DNA of 59,034 bases from positions 1-59,034 of the forward strand of contig PMTR01000158.1 in assembly GCA_003167255.1 (NCBI GenBank). The letters run 5' to 3'. Below, piece by piece: positions 26,837 to 36,500 of the stretch (positions are counted from its first letter, which is position 1; each line of letters starts with the position of its first letter). Source of the DNA: Bryobacterales bacterium. Its GTDB lineage: Bacteria > Acidobacteriota > Terriglobia > Bryobacterales > Bryobacteraceae. Under the pieces are notes generated by a model. It worked only from the letters and a program-made list of their open reading frames with translations. It did no database searches and was not told where the DNA came from. The position numbers and the translations under genes were made by a program.

Positions 26837-28287
26837 ACCTTCTGCTCTCGCTCGCTTCGGCGGGGCTGCTGATCCTGTGTTTCCCGCGGTTCGAGATCGC
26901 GTGGCTGGCTCCTTTCGCGCTCACCCCCATGCTGGTTGCGCTGGCGCGCGAACGCCGGCCCCTGCGCCGTTTCCTGCTGGGCTGGAGCGCCGGCGTGGTC
27001 TTCTGGTTCGGCGTCTGCTATTGGATCCAGTTCGTGCTGGCATTCCACGGCGGTATGGGCGACCTGGTGGGCTGGTTGGTGTTCCTGCTCTTTTGTGCCG
27101 CCAAGGCGGTTCACATGGGATTCTTCGCCTTGCTGGCGGGAATCCTGATGCGCCGCTGGTGGGCCATTCCCGGAGTCGCCGCCTTGTGGGTCGCGGTGGA
27201 AGTGACGCACGGTCCACTGGGCTTCGCGTGGCTGGCGCTCGGCAACTCTGGCGTCGACATGGGCATCCCCATGCGCCTGGCGCCCTACACCGGCGTCTAT
27301 GGGCTCTCCTTCGTGTTTGCGATGATGGCCGTTGCCATGGCGCTGGCCGCGCTGCGCCGCCCGCGCGTCGAACTCTTGTGGCTGGCTCCGCTGGCCGCGC
27401 TGCTGTTGCTTCCGCCCCTTCCACCCGCCGAGCCGGGCCATGATACGGCACTCCTGGTGCAGCCCAATATCTCCGAAACCGAGCGCTGGACCTTCGAATC
27501 GCTCGAGCGCGCGGAGCGCCGCATGGCGGCCCTGACTCTCGAAAGCGCCCTGGCGCACCCCGAGCAGCCGCCGTCCCTCCTGATCTGGCCGGAGGCGCCC
27601 GCGCCTTTTTATTACGCCGAAGACGCGCGCTTGCGCAACTACATCGGCACTCTGACGCGCACGGCCCATGCCTACCTGCTCACCGGCGAGGTGAGCCACA
27701 CGCCGCGGGGAGCGCCGCTCAATTCCGCCGTCCTGGTTTCGTCCGCCGGCTCGCTGGTTAGCCGCTACGACAAAGTGAACCTGGTGCCCTTCGGCGAGTT
27801 TGTTCCGTGGCCCTTCGGCTGGCTGACCAGCAAGATTTCCACCGAGGCCGGCGATTTCGCCGCAGGCAAGCGCGTGGTGGTCTCGTCAGTAGGCGCGCAC
27901 AAGATCGGCGCCTTCATCTGCTATGAATCGGTGTTCCCGAACTTCGTGCGGCAGTTCGCCGATAACGGCGCCCAGGTGCTGATCAACATTTCGAACGACG
28001 GCTGGTTCGGGCGTAGCGCCGCGCGGCGCCAGCATCTCAGCCTGGTGCGCATGCGCGCCGCCGAGAACCGGCGCTGGATTCTGCGCTCGACCAACGACGG
28101 CATCACCGCCACCATCGACTCCGCCGGCCGCGTGCGCGGATCGCTGCCGGCCTATGTGGAGGCCACGTCCTACACCGGCTTCAGCTACATCGCGGAGAAG
28201 ACCGTCTACACGCGTTTCGGCGACTGGTTCGCGCTGCTCGCGGCGACGATTGCGATTCTGTGCCTGGTGGGGGATCGCGTGGCGTAA
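26830..28287 (+). CDS. lnt: Apolipoprotein N-acyltransferase
   Basis: The 485-residue integral membrane enzyme adds the third acyl chain to lipoproteins. It has an N-terminal set of about six to seven membrane helices, then a nitrilase-fold periplasmic domain with the Glu255 (WPEAPAP), Lys315 (DKVNLVPFGEF), Cys364 (FICYESVFP) triad in the expected order, and a final helix (WFALLAATIAILCLVG). GTG 26830 overlaps the lipA stop by 7 bp, indicating coupled translation. This is the last gene of the operon that begins at nfeD. Its length is near that of E. coli Lnt. Confidence 0.94.
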   Translation: MLNLLLSLASAGLLILCFPRFEIAWLAPFALTPMLVALARERRPLRRFLLGWSAGVVFWFGVCYWIQFVLAFHGGMGDLVGWLVFLLFCAAKAVHMGFFALLAGILMRRWWAIPGVAALWVAVEVTHGPLGFAWLALGNSGVDMGIPMRLAPYTGVYGLSFVFAMMAVAMALAALRRPRVELLWLAPLAALLLLPPLPPAEPGHDTALLVQPNISETERWTFESLERAERRMAALTLESALAHPEQPPSLLIWPEAPAPFYYAEDARLRNYIGTLTRTAHAYLLTGEVSHTPRGAPLNSAVLVSSAGSLVSRYDKVNLVPFGEFVPWPFGWLTSKISTEAGDFAAGKRVVVSSVGAHKIGAFICYESVFPNFVRQFADNGAQVLINISNDGWFGRSAARRQHLSLVRMRAAENRRWILRSTNDGITATIDSAGRVRGSLPAYVEATSYTGFSYIAEKTVYTRFGDWFALLAATIAILCLVGDRVA

Positions 28288-28304
28288 GGGGGACTCCGCA
28301 CGAT

Positions 28305-28334
28305 GCGAGCCGCGACCGTGAGGGAGCGGTGCCC
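28305..28334. repeat. Dispersed repeat R1, copy at 28.3 kb
   Basis: This matches the 14123-14155 copy across 30 bases and lies 18 bp after lnt, in the convergent spacer with the toxin gene. Confidence 0.75.
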
Positions 28335-28380
28335 ATCCGTACCGGGGCGTCGCGTCGGTAAGCACAAGCGCGCAACCAGC

Positions 28381-28716
28381 TCAAGCCCGCTTGATGATGA
28401 CGATCAGGCGGTCCACTACTTCGTTGAGCTTGGACTCGGAAACGTGGCCGGCACGATAGACGATAATGCCCGCATCGGCCGTGAATAGCCGATTTGGGCG
28501 AATGCGGCTGCTCTGGTTGAGCCCTCCCGAGACGAAATCAACCGCATCGAGACGAATCGAGTATTCATCCGCTCGAACTTGGCTGGTGACCTGGCACAGA
28601 ATGACGTCATCGCCTGTCAGCGATGCGATCACGAGCGCCGGCCGCCGCTTTGTTTGGCTGAGGTCCGAGAAGGGGAAGTTGAGGACTACAATATCGCCTT
28701 TTACAAATTGGCCCAG
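28381..28716 (-). CDS. PemK/MazF-type endoribonuclease toxin with apparent CTG start
   Basis: Reading from CTG 28716 gives a 111-residue protein beginning MGQFVKGDIVVLNFPFSD and continuing LSQTKRRPALVIA. This is the hallmark N-terminus of PemK/MazF ribosome-independent mRNA interferases. No ATG, GTG or TTG exists before residue 29 (GTG 28632), which would delete the first strands of the fold. A strong GAGGAGG lies 7 bases before the CTG, and the frame opens right after a TGA. The CTG overlaps the last codons of the upstream antitoxin, so translation is coupled. Either CTG is used, keeping toxin dose low, or an ATG has mutated. Confidence 0.8.
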   Translation of the reverse strand: MGQFVKGDIVVLNFPFSDLSQTKRRPALVIASLTGDDVILCQVTSQVRADEYSIRLDAVDFVSGGLNQSSRIRPNRLFTADAGIIVYRAGHVSESKLNEVVDRLIVIIKRA

Positions 28717-28892
28717 GCCGTATCCTCCTCAGGCGTGAGCCAATCCTTAGCCAGTGACGATTCGGCGGCCAGCGCCGGCATTGCAGTCTCGGCATTTACG
28801 TCCTTGAGCGATCGCAGGAACGCCAGCAACTTGTCAAGATCCTGCTCCGGAATGTGATCCAACTCGCGGGCGATCAGTTCCCGTTTGCTCAT
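28701..28892 (-). CDS. Probable antitoxin partner of the PemK/MazF-like toxin
   Basis: The 63-residue product (MSKRELIARELDHIPEQDLDK then LLAFLRSLKD...) ends in an acidic, flexible tail (TPEEDTAWANL) that overlaps the toxin start. Size, position and acidic end are typical of antitoxins that wrap around PemK/MazF. ATG 28892 has GAGG 5 bases upstream; longer in-frame starts (28919, 28976) run into a hairpin and lack support. Its N-terminal helix resembles small DUF2281-like antitoxins, but I cannot name the family with certainty. Confidence 0.7.
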   Translation of the reverse strand: MSKRELIARELDHIPEQDLDKLLAFLRSLKDVNAETAMPALAAESSLAKDWLTPEEDTAWANL

Positions 28893-28925
28893 TTCAGCCT
28901 CAATTCCATCGTAAGGCATTTTAGC

Positions 28926-28946
28926 GCGCCCGGGCGGCCCGGGCGC
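28926..28946. other. Perfect GC hairpin upstream of the toxin-antitoxin operon
   Basis: A 9-bp stem (GCGCCCGGG / CCCGGGCGC) with a 3-base loop sits 34-54 bases ahead of the antitoxin start. It may be an operator, leader hairpin or terminator. No U-tract follows on either strand. Confidence 0.45.
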
Positions 28947-29069
28947 CGTTTGGTCTTGGCTAATTCGCTGGCGCAAACTGGGACAGTCCCATGGTTTCTC
29001 AGCACGGCGTGAGAAATGCGTCAGCTTTTGGCAAAGGGGGCGGGAGCAAAGCCCGGAGTCTACGTTCGA

Positions 29070-29306
29070 TTACGACGCCAGACGCAAGGCCCGCTGAAGT
29101 TCGCTTGGCAACGTCAGTCTCTGGAATAGTCCGGCAGGATAGACGTAGTCCTCGCCCGATTCATCGATCACACGGATAAGATCGTTCGCTTCCGCGTCGG
29201 GGTCGGCAACTACCGGATACAACTATCTGACCTCAAGTGAGGCGCCAAAGCCGGCATTGTGTATGCACACGGCGAATCCCCGCGTTTTCATTCGACGAGA
29301 CGGCAT
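29070..29306 (-). pseudogene. Small 'RVIDESGEDYLYP'-type protein gene interrupted by an amber codon
   Basis: Reading minus from ATG 29306 gives MPSRRMKTRGFAVCIHNAG, FGASLEVR, a TAG at 29225-29223, then LYPVVADPDAEANDL, IRVIDESGEDYVYP and GLFQRLTLPSELQRAL to a TAA at 29070. The two halves join in the same frame into one small family I recognise from many bacteria (vRVIDESGEDYLYPa followed by an LP-containing end). The TAG probably replaced a Lys or Gln codon. TTG 29222 directly after the TAG, with GAGG 8 bases ahead, could allow a 50-residue restart product. The function of the family is unknown. Confidence 0.6.
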
Positions 29307-29383
29307 GGCTAATCTACAAATCGCTTGATCTTGAATTCCTTCTTGCCGATTCCCGATGCTTCGTACCACGACGGATTACCGGC

Positions 29384-31084
29384 TTACTGAAGACTTGGAT
29401 CGTGTACCGGCCTGGCGTTGCTGTTGGCGATGAACACGTAGTCGGCGTAGACATCCTGTGTGTAGAATGGGCCGGCGCGCGGGGTGGGGTTCAGCATTTT
29501 TCGCATGGATGCCTTGATCTCATCCATGTTGACCACGCCGAGCGACCCTCCGTAGTGCCGCAGGATGGTGAGAAACGAGCGCGCAAACGGCGAGTGCCTG
29601 CCTGGGTCGCCGTCGTTCACGGCGCGGACACCGCCGGAGGCCAGATACATGCGCGAACGGCCTTCCATGGAGCGGTCGATGAGCTTCTGCTTGTCGCTCG
29701 GGTCGTCTCCGCGCAACCTGGAGTCGGCAATGGCTTTGTCAAACGTGCCGCCATAGCAGACGTCCAGCACCACCAGGATATGCTCGACTGGCAAATGGTC
29801 GATCATGTCGCGAAGCTCGGAGAAAGACGTGAACGAGGAACGGGCAACGTCATCGGCTGCGATCTTGGTATCGGCGCTGATCAGGTAACCAATGCCGGTC
29901 TTGGAAAAATCGCCGTGGCCGGCAAAATAAATCAGCAGGCGGTCCTGCTTGGAGAACTTGCGGTTCTGCAGATCTGCAAGAGCCGTGTAGACCTGTTCCT
30001 TGGTGGGATTCTTGGCGATGTCGGAAGGCACGTATCCGTAGTTCGCATCCAGTTCCTGCTTCAATATCTCGGCGTCGTAAATCGGATTGTTCAATGGGTC
30101 CCAGTGAGCGTATTGATCGCCAGCGAAGATCAAATAGTAATCCTTGCCCTGGCTTCCGGAACTGGCTTCGGTCTTATCATCCGCCACCAAGCCGCCGCCG
30201 CGCATGGCGGACGCCTTGGTCTTATCCACCACTTTCAGTGGCAGGGTGCGCATAGTCGACCGGCTCACCAATTGGACTTGAGAGGCGCCGTTGAGCAGCT
30301 TGGCGTTGATACTGGGGATTTTCCAGGTCAAATATCCTTCCAATTCGGCCTCGGTGATGACTCCATCGTGGTCCGCGTCGGCTTCCCCTTCAAGCCCCTT
30401 CAGTAGGGCGTAGGTCATCAAGCCGTGGCCGAGCTGTAGCACTTCCAGCTCCTGGCCTTCGAGTCCGAAAAGCGCGAATTGGCGGTCCACCGCGCGCAGG
30501 GTGAAATCAGGATCGGCATTCAAGGCTTCATGCAGCGACTCCAGAGCGGAATCGGAATCGCAACTGTCGAGAATCACTAGTTGCTTCCGCGCCGGCACCA
30601 GCTTGAGGAATTCGCTGAGGTCGCGCGAGGAAAGAGCGGACTCGTAGACATTGGCCTTGGGCCGCAGGATGGTGTCGGCAGTGGCGAACTGGAATTCGCG
30701 CTGGCCGCCTGCCAGTTTGGCGGCCTGGCCTGTCCCGGCATAGAAGAACAGCAGCACATCTTCGGGCTGGGAAGCGTCGGCGATGCGGCGGATGGCAGAC
30801 TGGATTCCCGCGCGCGTCGCTGCGGAGTCTCGTAGCAGGGTGACTTCCACGCCACTGAAGGCCGCAGTCTTCCCGGCTTTTTCGAATGCCTGCGCCACGG
30901 AGACGGCATCGGCGACGGCAAACTCCTGGTTGGGCAGTCCGGACTCCGGCCCGTAGCGGTCGATGCCGATCGAAAGAACGTGCAATTTGGGCACTACTTC
31001 TCGCCGAATGCCGGCGCGCAGGAATGGCAGCGCGAGTAACGCCACGCTCAATCCAACGGCCGTCATGAAACGCCAGTTCCGCAT
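29384..31084 (-). CDS. Exported protein with two caspase-like (C14) domains, first one degenerate
   Basis: The 566-residue protein starts with a signal or anchor (MTAVGLSVALLALPFL). Counting from the ATG one codon upstream at 31087, a first caspase fold spans about 35-275. Its Cys is present (LDSCDSD, Cys176), but the His loop reads FFYAGTGQ, so Thr119 replaces the catalytic His. Within it, DADHDGVITEAE (237-248) resembles an EF-hand calcium loop. The second caspase fold spans about 314-555 with an intact pair, His391 (FAGHGDF) and Cys444 (LDVCYGG). ATG 31084 is preferred because AGAGG lies 5 bases upstream. Such tandem pseudo-active plus active domains suggest internal regulation. It follows the next caspase gene by about 17 bp, as one operon. 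Confidence 0.85.
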   Translation of the reverse strand: MRNWRFMTAVGLSVALLALPFLRAGIRREVVPKLHVLSIGIDRYGPESGLPNQEFAVADAVSVAQAFEKAGKTAAFSGVEVTLLRDSAATRAGIQSAIRRIADASQPEDVLLFFYAGTGQAAKLAGGQREFQFATADTILRPKANVYESALSSRDLSEFLKLVPARKQLVILDSCDSDSALESLHEALNADPDFTLRAVDRQFALFGLEGQELEVLQLGHGLMTYALLKGLEGEADADHDGVITEAELEGYLTWKIPSINAKLLNGASQVQLVSRSTMRTLPLKVVDKTKASAMRGGGLVADDKTEASSGSQGKDYYLIFAGDQYAHWDPLNNPIYDAEILKQELDANYGYVPSDIAKNPTKEQVYTALADLQNRKFSKQDRLLIYFAGHGDFSKTGIGYLISADTKIAADDVARSSFTSFSELRDMIDHLPVEHILVVLDVCYGGTFDKAIADSRLRGDDPSDKQKLIDRSMEGRSRMYLASGGVRAVNDGDPGRHSPFARSFLTILRHYGGSLGVVNMDEIKASMRKMLNPTPRAGPFYTQDVYADYVFIANSNARPVHDPSLQ

Positions 31085-31101
31085 CATTTCCTCTTACCCT
31101 C

Positions 31102-33456
31102 CTACTTTTTCTCCGCCGGTTTGGGGACGCTTCGTATCTGAAGATACTGTACACCCCAATCGGCGGTGATGGTCAGGCCGCCCGAGCGGGTGCCGGAGCT
31201 GGTGGAACGGAGGAGATCCTCGAGGGCGCTGCCGCCGCCGCCGCGCGTGGCGGCGCCTTCGAAGTTCAGCACCCCTGGATCGGGTAGTTGGTCGGCGGTG
31301 GTCAACAGCACGTAAGTATCCAAGCCGAAAGGCGCCCGAATTCCGAGTTTGTACCTGCCTAGCGGAAGGGGAATTTCGTCCAGCTTGCCGTCTTGGTTCG
31401 GGAACTGGTTTTCGCCGCCGGTCACCGGGAACAGGAGCGTGCCCTGGCCATTGCAGGCGATGGTGAACACGTAGACCCATCGGGGAGAAACGGCGCCCGG
31501 GCGATCCGACTTCAGCACCAGGTTGTATTCTTCGCCGTCGACCGCTGGCGCAGCGCCGGCGTAGACGCCATCGGATGCACGCTTCAGCGCGAGGTGGTAG
31601 GCGAAATTACTGCTGCCCTGAAGTCCAGGGGGAAGTTCCAGCCAGCCGTGAACCTTGGCCAGGCGGGAGGCGAGCTCGCCGAGGTCGCGGGCTGCCTCGT
31701 CGAGCGATGCGGCGCCGGTGGCGGGTACCCAGTCGGAGCGCAGCGGGTAAGGCGAGTCCGCCGAACAGACCGCTTCCACGCCGGCGGCCGCCGATGCTGT
31801 GATGCCTTGTTCCAGCGCGGTCCGGCGAAGCCAGGCGTATTGGAGTTGGCTTCCGGTGGCGGTTCCCACCAGCAGGTACGGCGCGGCGCCAGGCGAGGCG
31901 GCGGCTTCCAGAATGCTGGTGGGCCCGCCGATTTTCCACTTGGCCGCCATCTCAACCGGGGGCGGCAGATTCACCAGAAGCCTCACGCCGGCGGCGTTGA
32001 GGCGGGAGGCGACGGCTTGTGCGCTGGGCTTGGCGCCCAGGCTGGTCTTTTGCGTGGAGCCTGCCCGCGAGAGCACCCACTCGCGGCCATCCCAGGAGAT
32101 TTGATGCGTAGGCGCCTGCTGCACCGGGTCGGTCACCCAGGTGAGGTGCGCCAGCCCGGGGAGTTGGGAGAACTCGCGCGCGGCGGCCTGGATGTCCTGG
32201 TAATGCAGGTTGGCGCTGCCGGTCCAAACGGCCAGGCGGCTGGCCGGCGGGGGAGCCCATTTGGTCACTTCGAAGAGGTCGCCGATCGAAACCGCCGCTT
32301 CTTTCGGATTTAGGATTTCGGCGGTGGAGCGCGCTACGCCCTCGAGGCTACGAACGCGGATCCGGGCTCTCTGCCGTGCTTCGGTGACCTGCACGAACTC
32401 GCTGCCGGGGCCGATATTGCTGGCGATTCCGGCATCCAGCGTAACCGAATTCCCATCGACCTGGAGGATGGCTGCGCGCGTCTTGCCATCTGCGGCGCCG
32501 GCGCCCAACATGGGCTCGGCCAGGCGGTTCGTCGAGTTCGAAATCATGGGCTGCTGGTTGGTGAGGCCCATGCCCTCCATCACGACTTTCACGCGCCTGT
32601 ACACGTCGGCTGAGGAGGTATTGGCGGGAAGCGTGCCCAGCGCATCCACCAGCGCCACGGTGAACGCGCCATGACCTTCGTCTCCGAGCCACTTTTCGTG
32701 GGAAAGCTGGTCGGGCTGGGTGGCGGAGAAGATCAAGGCGGGGTTGTTGGCGCGATCTTCGGGAGCGGTCACTTCCTTGCCATTCTTCATGTCGGGCGGT
32801 TCGTTGATGTCGCGGGGGTCGTAGGCCAGATAGCGGGTCTTGCCTTCCTCGCCGAGAGTGACGCCGCGGGCGATGGTGCCGCTGTTGCAGCTATCGAAGA
32901 TGGCGGTGAGGCGGATGCCCTTATCGAGAGCGGCGTTGAAGATGCGGGCGATTTCGCGGTCGCGGACGTCGAAAGCGCCGGAGCCGGCGTCGATGGGGAC
33001 GATGGTGTTGTCGAGGTGGTTGGCGCGCTTGAGGGATTTCGAATTCTTACGCAAGGAGCCGTGGCCGGCGTAATAGAAGACTACCTGGTCGCCGGATTCG
33101 GGCTTGTCAACCAGGTAGGTGCGCATGGCGGCGAGGATGCCTTCGCGAGTGGCTTCCATCTCGGGGAGAATGTGGAGGTGGTCAGGGTCGCTCGGAAAGG
33201 CGAACTTGGCCGAGGTGAGCAATTTCTTTACGGCGTCGACGTCATTGAGGGAACCCCCGAGGTCTAACCACTTGGGGATTTCGAAGCGGCTGGGGCCGGC
33301 GCCATCACCGGGGGTGGCCTTGGGACCGGCGGAGGGTTTGTAGCCGGTGCTGTATGACTGGATACCGATCAGCAGGGCCCGCTTGTCGGCGGCGTGAGCG
33401 GACGGAACGAGCAGGAGCAAGAGCGCCGGAAGAGAGCGATAGGCCAGGGTGCGCAT
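31102..33456 (-). CDS. Exported caspase-family protease with C-terminal DUF4384-like domain
   Basis: From ATG 33456 the product is 784 residues with a clear signal peptide (MRTLAYRSLPALLLLLVPSAHA). The caspase p20-like domain begins KRALLIGIQSYS and has catalytic His132 (YYAGHGS) and Cys190 (FDSCNSG). A middle beta-rich region follows. The C-terminus (EEYNLVLKSDR, WVYVFTIACNGQGTLLFPV) matches the DUF4384 pattern often found behind bacterial caspase domains. Longer starts at 33471 and 33522 are open but would bury the signal peptide. It sits 113 bp after the big WD40-caspase gene and ahead of the double-caspase gene, all on the minus strand. Substrates are unknown; bacterial orthocaspases usually cleave after Arg or Lys. 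Confidence 0.88.
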   Translation of the reverse strand: MRTLAYRSLPALLLLLVPSAHAADKRALLIGIQSYSTGYKPSAGPKATPGDGAGPSRFEIPKWLDLGGSLNDVDAVKKLLTSAKFAFPSDPDHLHILPEMEATREGILAAMRTYLVDKPESGDQVVFYYAGHGSLRKNSKSLKRANHLDNTIVPIDAGSGAFDVRDREIARIFNAALDKGIRLTAIFDSCNSGTIARGVTLGEEGKTRYLAYDPRDINEPPDMKNGKEVTAPEDRANNPALIFSATQPDQLSHEKWLGDEGHGAFTVALVDALGTLPANTSSADVYRRVKVVMEGMGLTNQQPMISNSTNRLAEPMLGAGAADGKTRAAILQVDGNSVTLDAGIASNIGPGSEFVQVTEARQRARIRVRSLEGVARSTAEILNPKEAAVSIGDLFEVTKWAPPPASRLAVWTGSANLHYQDIQAAAREFSQLPGLAHLTWVTDPVQQAPTHQISWDGREWVLSRAGSTQKTSLGAKPSAQAVASRLNAAGVRLLVNLPPPVEMAAKWKIGGPTSILEAAASPGAAPYLLVGTATGSQLQYAWLRRTALEQGITASAAAGVEAVCSADSPYPLRSDWVPATGAASLDEAARDLGELASRLAKVHGWLELPPGLQGSSNFAYHLALKRASDGVYAGAAPAVDGEEYNLVLKSDRPGAVSPRWVYVFTIACNGQGTLLFPVTGGENQFPNQDGKLDEIPLPLGRYKLGIRAPFGLDTYVLLTTADQLPDPGVLNFEGAATRGGGGSALEDLLRSTSSGTRSGGLTITADWGVQYLQIRSVPKPAEKK

Positions 33457-33569
33457 GGTGGTAAAGATCATATCAGTTGAGAAGCGCGCCATGTAGCAGC
33501 CGGCGAGCAGGAGAAACGGCATTGGTCCGGGGGTTTCCGCGAGGCAGTATCCTACCGCGGGCGGTTCAA

Positions 33570-36500
33570 CTATCTCTGACCGCGAAGCAGGAGCCCGAGG
33601 AGGCCAGCCGTGTACCCGTCCGGCCTATCGCTTAACGGAACGATGCCGCCCTGGGTGTTGCGGAATATCCTCGTCCACGATTCGCGCGGTGCGTCGAAGC
33701 GGTCGTCCGGAGCTTCCACAAAAAGTGCCTGTGTACCCGGCACAGGTCTGATCCGCGCCAACAATTCCCCGGACGCGGCGTCGTAGATCTGACAGCCCCC
33801 TGTATTCGACAGAACGGCAAGCAGTCTGCCGTCGCCTGAAAACGCTAGTGCCGTCACGCTCGAATCGAGTGGGGCGAGAATGGTGGAACGATTGTCATCT
33901 TTCCCCAACTCTACAAGGGCGACCTCGCCGTCGCGGTCCGCGGCTGCAATCAGCCTTCCATCCGGACTGAACTGAAGCTGGCTGGGGCCGAAACTGGATG
34001 GCAGCTTTCTAAGCACCGAATGCTTTCTAACGTCCACCAGTTCGAACTCCGAGTTGGTCACGATGGCTGCCGTCTCGCCGTCCGGGTCGAGTGCGAAGGC
34101 CAAGATGCCGTTTAGGGCAGCGCCCTGTATGTCGACGATCCTTTCTTGGCCATTTGGTACCGGGTATACATGGACTGTCAATGCAGGCCCCTGCTCCATC
34201 GCGAGTGCCGGCTCGCCATCCGCCATGGTCCACTGCAGCGGCCCGCAGCCACCGTCCCTTGAAGAAGCCAGACGCTGTGCCCGAAACGCAGGCGTCTCCG
34301 CAATGAATAGGGAATAGCCTGTAGCGCCGGGCTTCGCGCACCAGGCCAGCCTGCTGTAGTCGGCGCTCATCGCCGCAGTCCCCGCTTTGACCGGGATACT
34401 CGCCAGAATCTTGAGCGAGGCCGGGTGATAGGCGCGGATAGTGTTTCCATCAGAGGAGACTATCGCCGCGGAGCCATATTGGATCGTGGCGCCGGCTCTC
34501 TCTGCGGAGTGGAATTCGAATCCGCCGGCTCCCGCGCGGTAGGAGTACAGATCGCCGAAGGTAAGGCCACCGGATGCGCTGGTCACGCGCTGGCCTGCTA
34601 TCGTGAGGTTTTCATTCGAGATGCTGACCACCTGCGCCGTTCCCTCCAACCTGACAATGGCGGTTGCCTCCGGCGTGCCTGCCTTCCACACGGCCAGTGA
34701 AGCGCTGCTTGCCGCTGCAATCGTCGCACCGCTCGATGCCAGATAATCGTAGCGCCACCCTTTGGAAACCGGCGTGCGCATGAGCGGCGCGCCTGGTCCG
34801 CCAATACTGCAAAGATCCCCCGTGTCGCCGGCGATCAGAAAAGCACCGTCGCGGAATAGAACGGTGTTGGGGTTCATCGGAATCTTCACTGGCTGGCCAG
34901 TCTCCCGCCCTTCGCGCACATCCCAGAAACGAACGAAGCCGTCAGCGCCGGCCGAAACCAGAAGAGATCTGGCGGGATCGTAAGCCGCCCCACGAAACTC
35001 CGGGTGCGTGCCCAGTTTCCGCATGTTGGGGCCCGCCGGGCCGGGCTGGTCGAGGTCCACAACGTAGATTTCGCCTCCCATGATTTGGTCCCCGATGCGC
35101 GCTCCATAGTTGGCCGCGATCAGCACATGACGGTTGCTCCAGATGGGCCGAAGACCGTACCGGTTCACGCGAGCCAATACCGTTCCTTTTGCTGCATCCA
35201 GTATCTCCACGCCATCCGCCAGACCCAGCAGGAGCGTGCCGGAATCCAACCATTCGATTCGCCCAAAGTTGGACAGCCGCGCAGGCGAGAGCGCGGTGAA
35301 TCGCGAACGCTCCGCTCCAGAGGAGAGATCGACCAGCGAGACATCCGCTTCCGTTGTCAGACACGCGAGCGTCGATCCATCCGGGCTCAGGGCTGCCGCC
35401 ATAATGCGGGGTGGCCCCGATATCGAACGCACGGGCAGCAGGTCCGGCAGCCGCCAGATACGAATTCGGCCCGTCGATTCCGCGGTGATCACCCAGTCCT
35501 CGCGCGGGCCGATCGCCAGCGCCTTTACGTCACCGGGGTTGGACTCGGGCAGAATAAACCGTTCGGGGATGGGTTTAGCAGCGCTCACGCGAGGCTCGAC
35601 GAGCGAGCCTTTGACGGTCAAGGTTAGCGGATCGATGTCAACGGTCGTGGCGGCGACGATGAGAGGCGGAGCGCCGGGACGCCGTCTGGCTTGCAGCATG
35701 GGACGCTGCACCGTCGCGTTGTCGGGAGTTGCGCCGGGCGGCAGAATCAGTCCGGCGGCCCGTTTTGCGCTAACGGCTTCTTCATGCAACAAGGGGACAC
35801 GCCAGGCGGCCCAACTGAGCCAGTCTCCCAGTTCCAGCCCATCGCCCGTGGCATTCAACGCGCGGCCCTCTCTGAGGCCCTCTTCCACCAGCGTCCACGT
35901 CAGCAGCCCGTGTTGCAGCCGTTCCAGTTCCGCCGCGCTCTGATTCGATTGGGAAGCGGCGAGAAGCAGAATGTCCTTCTCAAACGCGAACTGAGCAAGC
36001 CCATCAGCATCGATCGGTCCACGCCTCCAATCACCGGAAGTCTGCGCCGCCTGGCCGGATTCGCAGGCATCGATAATCAGAGCAGCGGCGGCCACGTCGA
36101 GATCCTGGAGCGCTTCCACGAGATCGCTGTCTGAAATCGCCGTCTTGCGTGTCGCCGCTAGTGCGTCCTCGCTCCGGCCCGGGAAGACTACATCCTGAGG
36201 GAACAGATAGTAACTCTTTCCCTCCGCGTCCCCGTGTCCGGCAAAGAAGAGGATGAATGAATCCCGCGGCTGCGCCCTGGCAACCGTTTCGCGGATCGCC
36301 TGCAAAATTGCTTCCCGTGTCGCCTCGGCGTCGGTGAGGGTCTGGACCTTAATCTCCCCCGAAGATGCCAGGAAGGACATCAGTCTTGGGTCGTGATAAT
36401 CGCTGCCTGAGTTTTTAGCGCCTGTTTCAACCCGCCTCATCTCCCTGGCAAACTCCACAAGCTCGTCGCGCCCGCCACGCAGCGAGGCGGCGAGCATGCG

